DNA from: Spirochaetota bacterium
GTDB lineage: Bacteria; Spirochaetota; Brevinematia; DTOW01
Length of the DNA stretch: 14,661 nt
NCBI GenBank assembly: GCA_028276145.1
Contig: JAPYWX010000022.1
Location: forward strand, 1-14,661
Direction: 5' to 3'
The notes beneath the pieces were generated by a model. The model searched no databases. It was not told the DNA's origin and was given only the letters and a program-made list of their open reading frames with translations. The first letter of the stretch is position 1, and every line of letters starts with the position of its first letter. Positions 1 to 6,701 of the stretch are shown here, piece by piece. Made by a program: the position numbers and the translations under genes.

Positions 1-3000
1 TTTGCCAGGTTACGTTACGAATATAACTGTTAGAGTTGCTAACTATCCTAGCAATATTTATTATACCAATGCTACTGAGAAGGTAGCAGATGACTTGAAG
101 TATAATGTTGTTGTGCCGCCTTATGGGATAACTTACAGGGTAGAGCCAAACGATGTACCGTCGTTTGTCAATGATTTCGTTACATACAAAGTGTTTGTTG
201 ATAACATTGGTAACGCTGGTAATAACCTAGAGAGATTGGAGATAATTTATCCTTCTATTTTGGTTACAAATACTATGAGTATTTCTACAACTTACACCAA
301 TCCTACGATTTCAATTGTGAGTGACAGGATAGTTATTGATTATACTGGTAAAGAATTGCCGCCAGGTACTAACGATATTATAACTATTGTAGCTAAAGAT
401 AATTGGTTATATGGTGAAACAAATGTTTACTTCTACGCTAAAGCTATGTTTAATACTTCATTAGGACAGATCGTAAATGGTAGGGTAAGTGGTGGTACTA
501 ACTTGGTTAGATTTTTGGATTCCCCACCGTATGTTTATGCTAAGTTAGAGTACAATGAAGTTTATTATTCTAATCCTAATCCTTCTATCAATCTAATACT
601 TTCAAATGGTGGTAGTGGAGACAATATAGTTAAATCTGTGAGTGTAAATATTCCTTCTAGCTTGCAGATTGGTTTCAGTGCTTCGAAGGCTAGCAGTGCT
701 TTGGCTACGAATATAACGTATTCTTCTGGGGTACTTACTCTTATGTATTCTAACTTTGTTGTTGGGGCTGTAGATACCGTTACTCTTTCGCTTTCAAATA
801 CTAACAGTGTAGGTAGTAGTGCTGTATTCTCTGGTAGTGCTTCTAACGCTATTACGAATGGTGTTATTTTTGAGTCCTCACCACAGTCTTTGAAATTATC
901 TTTTGTAAGTGTACCGAATGCTGAGAATCTTACAAATGAGATAGATACATTGAAGAAGACAAATGTTATAGCTGTGAGGATTAATAATGACACTGCTGGC
1001 AGTATATCTGTAAAAGGTTTCATGATTAGGTTGCCATGGCCATTTACGAATGTGGCTTGGGTTAGCAATACTAAACCTGCTACTATCTCTGTGAGTAACG
1101 GTACGAATATATATGTTTGGTATACTGATGGAGTAGTTAAGGGAGATGGTGATACTATTGTCTTTGGGGCTGTTGATACATTTGAGTTTGGTAATACTAA
1201 TGTAGGGCTCTCTTTCTATGTGAGTGAGGGTATAGGATTTGTACCTGCTAGTATTGGGTTTGGTGGTACCAACATAAATATTAGGATGCCTAAGGCTCAA
1301 GGATATGCTAGCTTGATAACAAAGTATGTGTATATATCCGTACAGTCAGGAGTTACAGCAACTAACACTGTGAGGATGTACTTTACAAATACAGGAGGAG
1401 ATTTCAACAACATTAGGTTTGTTAAGGTTGTATTCCCTGTTGAGATAACTAACTTCATTTCTAACTCTACCACCCTTGGTGGAAATGTGATAAGTAACAG
1501 TAATAATGTTCTCTTCATACACTATACTAATGATGGTATACCATCATTGGGTGTTGATGAACTTTCGGTAACATTCGAACAGAATTATCCTACTAAGGTT
1601 TTGAAGAGGTTGTATGTCTATTACGACAATGGTTATGGGGAGTTGCAGTCTATAGACCCGCCAGCTGATGGTACTCTTGATTTGTTGTTTGATTATCCTC
1701 AGGAAGCTTCTGAGGTTTACATTGTTAAGGATAGTGATGTTGCTTACACTATAGATACCAACCATACGATAGTTATGAGGCTAATGAATAACTCTTATTC
1801 ATATCCTATAAGGAAGGTTAGAATCAATTATGATTCAAGCAATTACATAGTCACTAGTATATCTTTGTCAAACTATACTCTAATTAGTTGGGTTACGAAC
1901 AGCAGTAACATAATCCTTGACCTTAACTTACCTACTAGAAGAGCTGATTACATAATCATTAGAGTGCTGTATAACGCTTCTACGAACATAACTAATAACC
2001 TTTCGACTTCCATATTCTACGATGGTGCTGAGGATTATGAAGCTGCTAAAGTGCCGGTTGGTGAAACTGTTGACTTTAAGATTTTGTATGCTAATTTTGG
2101 TAGAGTTTTGGGGTTGGTGAAGCCGTATTCGCCCGATATCAGTGTGAAGGTGGTGTATCCAGGTACTGAGAATGTTGTTATTGACAATGTTAAGTCTAAT
2201 AACATTATGTCATCGCTTACTCTTGTGACTAATATCTCTTATGTTGATATTGGTTCGTATAGATTGGATTTTGTGCCACCGGGTACTTACGATATACTTA
2301 TAACGAGTACGAAATATAGGAAATTTGTTATCAAGAATGTCAGTGTTGTTCCTAATAAGATAACAAACTTAGATATGGTGGTGCTGAGCAATGCGCCGTT
2401 TAGTACTGAGGCTAGAGAAGAGCAGAGTGCTATTTCTCTTGATGATGGTAGGACGGCGTTAATAGTGCCACCAGGTTCATTGCTTAACGATTTCTCTGTG
2501 GACATAATTGTCAGGAATGCTACAGGTGATGAACAAGCAGGTGTTAACAACACCAAAGGTGTTGGTAAATTCAATTCTATCAGTTCTATGAAAGTGTATG
2601 AACTTATAATGAAGACTGTTCCAGGGCAGGATATATTTGAGAATCCGTTGAAGAGTGATGTAATACTTAGATTTTACTATGACGAGAGTTACTTAGCATC
2701 TCAAGGGTGGAGTGAGGATAATATATCAATTTGGTACTGGAAAGATACAACTAAGGAATGGGTAAGGATTGGTGGCAAGGTTGATAAGCAAAATAACTTC
2801 ATCTATATAAAGACGAGGTATCTACACAGAGTGTATGCTATAATGGGTGATGGTGATATAAAGAAAGAAGGTGTTGTTAGGAATGTCAGGATGTCACCGA
2901 ATCCGTTCACACCTGTTTATAATGGTAGTAGCATTGACTACAAGTATGGAATGCTTAAGATAACATTTGATCTTGATAAGCCTTATGATAAGTATTATGT

Positions 3001-3187
3001 GAGAATATACGATATGAGAGGACAGCTTATGAGAGTGCTTGAGGGTGATGGCAGTTATGGACAGGGTGAAGTTTATTGGGATGGTAAAGATTACGATGGT
3101 GTTTATGTAAGGAATGGTGTTTATGTGTTTGCTGTTGTTGTTGATGGAAAGATACAGTACAGGGGTACTGTGGTGCTTGTTAAGTAA
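1..3187 (+). CDS. Large repeat-containing surface protein with C-terminal FlgD-like Ig domain (5' end outside window)
   Basis: The frame is open from the left edge, so the true start and any signal peptide lie upstream; 1061 codons are visible from base 2. The protein is rich in Asn, Thr and Ser and I find no cysteine in the visible part, as expected for a secreted protein. Residues ~1-695 contain about five beta-rich modules of ~130 residues. Each ends in a recurring pattern, Y-[ST]-x(n)-G-x-x-D-x-[IL], seen near residues 109, 243, 368, 501 and 636. Residues ~700-795 resemble a carboxypeptidase-regulatory-like beta-domain (VPPGTYDILI). Residues ~804-945 resemble a ZU5-like domain (TALIVPPGSL). 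Residues ~960-1061 match the FlgD-type Ig fold often found at the end of secreted proteins (MSPNPFTP, VRIYDMRGQL, WDGKDYDGVYVRNGVY). It is probably a cell-surface or extracellular structural or adhesive protein; the precise role is unknown. The next gene downstream encodes an outer-membrane barrel. Confidence 0.8.
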   Translation, partial: LPGYVTNITVRVANYPSNIYYTNATEKVADDLKYNVVVPPYGITYRVEPNDVPSFVNDFVTYKVFVDNIGNAGNNLERLEIIYPSILVTNTMSISTTYTNPTISIVSDRIVIDYTGKELPPGTNDIITIVAKDNWLYGETNVYFYAKAMFNTSLGQIVNGRVSGGTNLVRFLDSPPYVYAKLEYNEVYYSNPNPSINLILSNGGSGDNIVKSVSVNIPSSLQIGFSASKASSALATNITYSSGVLTLMYSNFVVGAVDTVTLSLSNTNSVGSSAVFSGSASNAITNGVIFESSPQSLKLSFVSVPNAENLTNEIDTLKKTNVIAVRINNDTAGSISVKGFMIRLPWPFTNVAWVSNTKPATISVSNGTNIYVWYTDGVVKGDGDTIVFGAVDTFEFGNTNVGLSFYVSEGIGFVPASIGFGGTNINIRMPKAQGYASLITKYVYISVQSGVTATNTVRMYFTNTGGDFNNIRFVKVVFPVEITNFISNSTTLGGNVISNSNNVLFIHYTNDGIPSLGVDELSVTFEQNYPTKVLKRLYVYYDNGYGELQSIDPPADGTLDLLFDYPQEASEVYIVKDSDVAYTIDTNHTIVMRLMNNSYSYPIRKVRINYDSSNYIVTSISLSNYTLISWVTNSSNIILDLNLPTRRADYIIIRVLYNASTNITNNLSTSIFYDGAEDYEAAKVPVGETVDFKILYANFGRVLGLVKPYSPDISVKVVYPGTENVVIDNVKSNNIMSSLTLVTNISYVDIGSYRLDFVPPGTYDILITSTKYRKFVIKNVSVVPNKITNLDMVVLSNAPFSTEAREEQSAISLDDGRTALIVPPGSLLNDFSVDIIVRNATGDEQAGVNNTKGVGKFNSISSMKVYELIMKTVPGQDIFENPLKSDVILRFYYDESYLASQGWSEDNISIWYWKDTTKEWVRIGGKVDKQNNFIYIKTRYLHRVYAIMGDGDIKKEGVVRNVRMSPNPFTPVYNGSSIDYKYGMLKITFDLDKPYDKYYVRIYDMRGQLMRVLEGDGSYGQGEVYWDGKDYDGVYVRNGVYVFAVVVDGKIQYRGTVVLVK

Positions 3188-3214
3188 GGGGAGTTTTCCC
3201 CTGGTTTTATTTTT
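3188..3214 (+). terminator. Short hairpin with T-rich tail between surface protein and barrel gene
   Basis: GGGGA (3188-3192) pairs with TCCCC (3197-3201) around a GTTT loop, starting directly after the stop codon. It is followed by TGGTTTTATTTTTAT. This looks like a weak intrinsic terminator or attenuator. Only 44 bp separate the two genes, so partial read-through into the barrel gene is plausible. Confidence 0.5.
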
Positions 3215-3220
3215 ATAGAA

Positions 3221-3227
3221 GGGAGGA
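3221..3227 (+). promoter_or_regulatory. Strong Shine-Dalgarno before the barrel gene
   Basis: GGGAGGA lies 4 nt before the ATG at 3232 and fixes that start, which also begins a clean signal peptide. Confidence 0.75.
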
Positions 3228-3231
3228 ATTT

Positions 3232-4539
3232 ATGAGGAAGTTGGTTTTTGTTGTGGTGTTGGTTTTGCTAGGTTTTAGTTTCTCTTATGGAGCATTTGAG
3301 TTTTTAGATAATGGTACGAGTGTTAGGGTTCGTGGAATGGGCAATGCGATGTTCGGTATCTTTGACGGTGTTAATGGTATGGAGTACAACCCAGCTCTTA
3401 TGGCTAATACTAAAAATATTGAGTCTAGGGTGAATTTTGGGTTGCCGTTTGGGTATGTCGATGAAGGTATGATGAATATGTTCAGTTTTTACGGTGTTAT
3501 ACCTTTCTGTAATAGAGGTTACGCAGGAATTGATTACTTAGCTGGTGTGATAATGGGAGGGAATGTACCTTTCTTCTTTAGAGAGGGGGCTATAGGGTTT
3601 TCGTACAATAGGTTTAATGTTCTTGATTTATACTACGAACAAGTTATAAGCTTTGCTTATGCAAAGAACTTGGATGATTATATTTCAAAAGGTGCTAGGA
3701 TTTCGGCAGGAGTTAAGTTTAATTTGTACAATCTTGGGCTTATACCTAATCCTGATACGCAAGTTAATCCTTATCTTGGTGATAAACTTACCGCTTGGGG
3801 TTTTGGGCTTGATGTTGGTGTAACCTATGACTTCAGTTATACCATAAGGTTGGGTTTTGCTATACAAAACCTGATAAAACCTAATACTGCAATAATAGAA
3901 GGCAATGTTTCAACATTGCCTAGAAAAATAAAGTTTGGTGCGAACTGGCTTGTTGGTAGTTTCTTCGGGGTTTTTGAAGATGTTATGGTAGGTGGTGGTG
4001 TCACGCAGACAGAGAGAGAGCCAGGAGACAATAGAGAACTTGACCTTACATATCACCTTGGTGCTGAAACTTGGTTTTTCAATCGTATTATTGGGTTAAG
4101 AAGTGGATATGAATTTGGCTTGAATCAGTTCTCAAGAATTAGTTTAGGATTGAGCTTCTCGTATGTATTTATGGACGAACACGAAGTGAATATTGATTAT
4201 TCTGTTAGCTTGATGCCTAATTTCTTCGCTGCAATGGGGGACTTGTCTCATAGCTTTAGCCTTGTCTATAGGTTTAGGCTTCCTAGAAGTGCCTTTGCTT
4301 ACACTGAAGAGAAGATAAGAGAGCTACAATTCATGGAAGAGCTTGAGAAGAGAAAGAAGCAGATGAAAGAACTGAATGTTCCTTCTACAAATACTAATAC
4401 TCAGAGTAGTACTACTACGAGTACTACTTCAACCACTAGTGCTCCAAGCACTAGTGCTCCAAGCACCACTACTCAGAGTACTGATTCTACTCCAACACCA
4501 AGTGAAAAGGAGAAACAGAAAACAGGAACTAAAAAATAG
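3232..4539 (+). CDS. PorV/PorQ-like (UPF0164-type) outer-membrane beta-barrel protein with Ser/Thr-rich tail
   Basis: 435 residues. Residues 1-20 are a typical signal peptide (MRK, hydrophobic core, cleavage probably after SYG). The mature N-terminus carries the family signature GTSVRVRGMGNAMFG...EYNPALMA (residues ~28-58), which matches the 'G-x-x-A-R-G-x-G-x-A...x-N-P-A' pattern of PorV/PorQ and spirochaetal UPF0164 proteins. Residues ~60-350 alternate hydrophobic and polar residues with many aromatics, as in a beta-barrel, ending near LVYRFRLPRS. A charged helix follows (residues ~357-381, EEKIRELQFMEELEKRKKQM). The last ~54 residues are almost all Ser/Thr/Pro/Asn and end in a Lys-rich tip. 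The tail is encoded by low-complexity DNA with two in-frame copies of a 15-bp repeat (SAPST twice). A family-level call is sound. Whether it is a transport channel or a secretion partner of the upstream surface protein is inference. Confidence 0.75.
   Translation: MRKLVFVVVLVLLGFSFSYGAFEFLDNGTSVRVRGMGNAMFGIFDGVNGMEYNPALMANTKNIESRVNFGLPFGYVDEGMMNMFSFYGVIPFCNRGYAGIDYLAGVIMGGNVPFFFREGAIGFSYNRFNVLDLYYEQVISFAYAKNLDDYISKGARISAGVKFNLYNLGLIPNPDTQVNPYLGDKLTAWGFGLDVGVTYDFSYTIRLGFAIQNLIKPNTAIIEGNVSTLPRKIKFGANWLVGSFFGVFEDVMVGGGVTQTEREPGDNRELDLTYHLGAETWFFNRIIGLRSGYEFGLNQFSRISLGLSFSYVFMDEHEVNIDYSVSLMPNFFAAMGDLSHSFSLVYRFRLPRSAFAYTEEKIRELQFMEELEKRKKQMKELNVPSTNTNTQSSTTTSTTSTTSAPSTSAPSTTTQSTDSTPTPSEKEKQKTGTKK
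4439..4466. repeat. Two in-frame copies of a 15-bp palindromic repeat inside the barrel gene
   Basis: GTGCTCCAAGCAC occurs at 4439-4451 and 4454-4466, spaced by TA, giving a period of 15 bp (five codons, SAPST). Each copy has inverted arms GTGCT/AGCAC. It is the same palindromic core as the array that begins right after the stop codon. Confidence 0.85.
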
Positions 4540-4605
4540 GTGCTTTGAGCACTTGTGCTTTAAGCACTTGTGCTTTAAGCACTGGTGCTTTAAGCACACT
4601 TTTTG
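4540..4605. repeat. Four tandem 15-bp palindromic repeats after the stop codon, ending in a T-run
   Basis: Units GTGCTTTGAGCAC, then GTGCTTTAAGCAC three times, start at 4540, 4555, 4570 and 4585, separated by TT, TT and TG. Each has arms GTGCT/AGCAC around a 3-nt centre, and neighbouring units can also pair with each other into longer stems. The array begins at the base after the TAG stop and is followed by CTTTTTG (4599-4605). It may therefore terminate transcription of the barrel gene, or be an expanding repeat, or both. Confidence 0.8.
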
Positions 4606-4618
4606 TTTATCATATTAA

Positions 4619-4663
4619 AGAGAGGCATTAGCCTCTTTGAAAGAGAGGCATGAGCCTCTCTTT
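4619..4663. terminator. Tandem GAGGC/GCCTC hairpins
   Basis: First hairpin: 4619-4626 pairs with 4631-4638 (8 bp with one G-T pair, loop ATTA). Second: 4640-4649 pairs with 4654-4663 (10 perfect bp, loop ATGA). The stems are nearly identical in sequence (AGAGAGGC/GCCTCTCT). The downstream stretch is only moderately T-rich (TTTAGAAATTTTAATTTTT). They lie between the barrel gene and the promoter of the next gene, so a terminator role is reasonable. A closely related hairpin at 9453-9473 suggests they may instead belong to a dispersed palindrome family. Confidence 0.55.
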
Positions 4664-4676
4664 AGAAATTTTAATT

Positions 4677-4714
4677 TTTAAGCACCGTTCTGGAGATTTT
4701 ATAATTTATCTTCT
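4677..4714 (+). promoter_or_regulatory. Putative promoter with -10 box just before the ATG of the 4715 gene
   Basis: A perfect TATAAT at 4700-4705 lies 17 bp after a weak -35-like TTTAAG (4677-4682). The ATG at 4715 is only 9 nt past the -10 box, and no Shine-Dalgarno sequence is visible. The transcript may therefore start at or within a few bases of the start codon (leaderless or near-leaderless). Confidence 0.45.
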
Positions 4715-5701
4715 ATGGTTCTGGTGGAAAAAGTAGAAGGTGAATACCTTGTTAAGATGCCTCTTGACCTTTTTTCTCTTAGTATTCTTTTATCTTTGAC
4801 GAAGAGCGATGACTTTAAATCTTTTGTTTTAATTGATTACGAATCTGCCAATACTAATTGGTTTGACTTTTTGGGAGTTGAGTATAAGAAGTTGGATAAG
4901 AATACATGCCTGCTTCCGGGAAGTGCTGTTAGCTTGATTGCTAAAGATACGGTCAAGAGGGGAAAGATACTTCTTTGTTCTGAGAGTTATCAATCTCTTT
5001 CTTCAAAGCTAAGTACTAAAGTTCAGAGTGCTATCAAGGAGGTAAGAGCTAAAAGTGAATTGAGGGTTAGCTCTACTTCTTCTTTGCCTGTTGAACTTAC
5101 GATTTGGATTTCGGAAGATGGGATTACGTTTTCTTTCAGAGACAAAAGATTCGTGTATTCTATCTTTGCTTTCTATGTTTACAGGAAACTTTCTTTAATA
5201 CCTACAGAATTCCAAGTTGAGAGCCTTTCTTTGATTTTATCTGAAATTAACATAACCGATAAAACAATTTTTAGATTCACTAAGCTAGGTAAATGCTTTT
5301 TGCCAGGTAAAGTGATGCTTTCACTTGAGTTATTGAATGATGGTAGGATGCAGTATTTCACATTGACTTATGCTAGGAATAGGTGGAGTATAAAGCCGAA
5401 TAATTCGGCTAGAGGAGCCTTGAACTTTTTGCACAAGTTTTTCCTTTTGGCTTATGATTTTATTTCTGGTTTGTACGATAAGTATATTTACTCGAGGTTT
5501 CATTCTTTTATTGATAGTTTGGTGATTAGTGTTTCGGGAGTTTTGAATGTTTATTGGGTTAAAGACCTAACTATTATTCTCTTTTTTGTTGTTATTGTTT
5601 TCTTTATGTTGAAGAGTAAGTTAGTTTTTTTGTTGGTTTTGATTTATTTACTTTGGGTTGTTTACAAAAGGTTCATTGTGTTTATTTTGTTCAGAGGGTA
5701 G
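4715..5701 (+). CDS. Unrecognised protein with two C-terminal membrane helices
   Basis: 328 residues; I do not recognise the family. There is no N-terminal signal peptide. Residues ~1-280 look like a soluble mixed alpha/beta region, with some hydrophobic strands and a Ser/Lys-rich middle (~92-125). Residues ~284-299 and ~302-326 are strongly hydrophobic (LTIILFFVVIVFFMLKSK, then VFLLVLIYLLWVVYKR), forming a C-terminal membrane hairpin with a short Lys/Arg-containing turn. The soluble part is therefore probably cytoplasmic and tail-anchored; this is inferred. The start at 4715 is the first ATG after a TATAAT box and lacks a ribosome-binding site. The gene ends 4 nt before purM, so it is likely the first gene of a unit with purM and mrdA. 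Base composition and codon use look like those of its neighbours, so I see no sign of recent transfer. Confidence 0.7.
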   Translation: MVLVEKVEGEYLVKMPLDLFSLSILLSLTKSDDFKSFVLIDYESANTNWFDFLGVEYKKLDKNTCLLPGSAVSLIAKDTVKRGKILLCSESYQSLSSKLSTKVQSAIKEVRAKSELRVSSTSSLPVELTIWISEDGITFSFRDKRFVYSIFAFYVYRKLSLIPTEFQVESLSLILSEINITDKTIFRFTKLGKCFLPGKVMLSLELLNDGRMQYFTLTYARNRWSIKPNNSARGALNFLHKFFLLAYDFISGLYDKYIYSRFHSFIDSLVISVSGVLNVYWVKDLTIILFFVVIVFFMLKSKLVFLLVLIYLLWVVYKRFIVFILFRG

Positions 5702-5705
5702 GTTT

Positions 5706-6701
5706 ATGGGGTTTGATTATAAATCAGCAGGTGTTGATATTGATAAGGCTAATATTCTGATATCTGATTTAAAAAAAGAAATATCTAAAACATACAACAA
5801 GTACGTTTTGAGTGGGGTTGGTGGATTTGGTGCTTTGATAAGTTTTGACCTGAGAGAGTTTGACGAGCCGGTGGTTTCTATTTCAACTGACGGTGTCGGA
5901 ACAAAATTGCTTTTGGCGAAAAGGTACGACATGATTGATGGGATTGGTATAGACCTTGTTGCAATGAATGTTGATGATGTTGTGTGTACTGGTGCTAAGC
6001 CTGTGGCGTTTGTTGATTATTATGCTTGCGGTAAGTTGATTGATGACATTTATAAAAGAGTTCTTAAAGGCATAATAGAGGGATGTAAAATTGCAGGTGT
6101 TGCTTTGGTGGGGGGTGAGACAGCTGAGATGCCGGGGCTTTATAAAGATGACGAGTTTGATTTGAGTGGTACAGCAATAGGATTTGGTAGTAAGAAAAAT
6201 TCATTGCCTAAGGAAATAGTTCCCGGAGATGTGCTTATTGGGCTTGAGTCAAGTGGTTTCCATAGTAATGGCTATTCTCTAATAAGAAAAGTGATAGAGA
6301 GTAAGAATTTAGATGTTACAAAGGATTATGGATTTGGTAGGTCATTGATAGAGTTACTTTTGGAGCCTACGAGAATATACTGTAAACATCTTTATCCACT
6401 TGTTGAGAATGGTTTAGCGAAAGGTTTTGTTCATGTTACTGGTGGCGGTATTGTTGAGAACACTGTTAGGGTTGTATCACAGGGAACTGTTTCTCTTTAT
6501 TACGAGAGGATAAAAACGCCCGAGTTTATGAATTTTATCATAAAAGAGGGAGATGTTTCTAAGGAAGAGGCTTTCAGAGTTTTTAATATGGGTGTTGGAA
6601 TGATTGTAGTTTCGGATAAGAAAAATGTTGATAAAATTATTGAAACTCTTAGAAATGTTGGTTTTGATTACTGGATTGATGTTATTGGAGCTATAGTATG
6701 A
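5706..6701 (+). CDS. purM: Phosphoribosylformylglycinamidine cyclo-ligase (AIR synthetase)
   Basis: 331 residues, the usual PurM length. The enzyme closes the imidazole ring of 5-aminoimidazole ribonucleotide from FGAM with ATP, in cytoplasmic de novo purine synthesis. Recognisable family blocks are STDGVGTKLLLA (~60-71), GIDLVAMNVDDVVCTGAKPV (~81-100), LVGGETAEMPGLY (~134-146), GLESSGFHSNGYSLIRK (~179-195), HVTGGGIVEN (~243-252) and AFRVFNMGVGMIVV (~289-302). The frame is open further upstream to a TTG at 5658, but that would overlap the preceding gene. The ATG at 5706 gives the canonical N-terminus (DYKSAGVDIDKAN) and has a GAGGGTAGG ribosome-binding region just before it. The stop overlaps the mrdA start (ATGA). 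Other purine genes are not in the window. Confidence 0.95.
   Translation: MGFDYKSAGVDIDKANILISDLKKEISKTYNKYVLSGVGGFGALISFDLREFDEPVVSISTDGVGTKLLLAKRYDMIDGIGIDLVAMNVDDVVCTGAKPVAFVDYYACGKLIDDIYKRVLKGIIEGCKIAGVALVGGETAEMPGLYKDDEFDLSGTAIGFGSKKNSLPKEIVPGDVLIGLESSGFHSNGYSLIRKVIESKNLDVTKDYGFGRSLIELLLEPTRIYCKHLYPLVENGLAKGFVHVTGGGIVENTVRVVSQGTVSLYYERIKTPEFMNFIIKEGDVSKEEAFRVFNMGVGMIVVSDKKNVDKIIETLRNVGFDYWIDVIGAIV

Noticed and set aside
565..1300. Two long minus-strand open frames opposite the surface-protein gene
   Set aside because: They are antisense shadows of a long, biased coding frame; no ribosome-binding site and no recognisable protein.
4540..4605. CRISPR array
   Set aside because: The tandem 15-bp units have only 2-nt separators and no unique spacers, and no cas gene is near.
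4376..4618. 80-codon frame with a repeated Cys-Phe-Lys-His motif overlapping the end of the barrel gene
   Set aside because: It is only the 15-bp DNA repeat and the Ser/Thr-coding DNA read in another frame; no ribosome-binding site and hydrophobic low complexity.
5658..5705. Longer purM start at a TTG codon
   Set aside because: It would overlap the upstream gene by 44 bp and add residues not seen in PurM; the ATG at 5706 has the canonical N-terminus and a ribosome-binding site.
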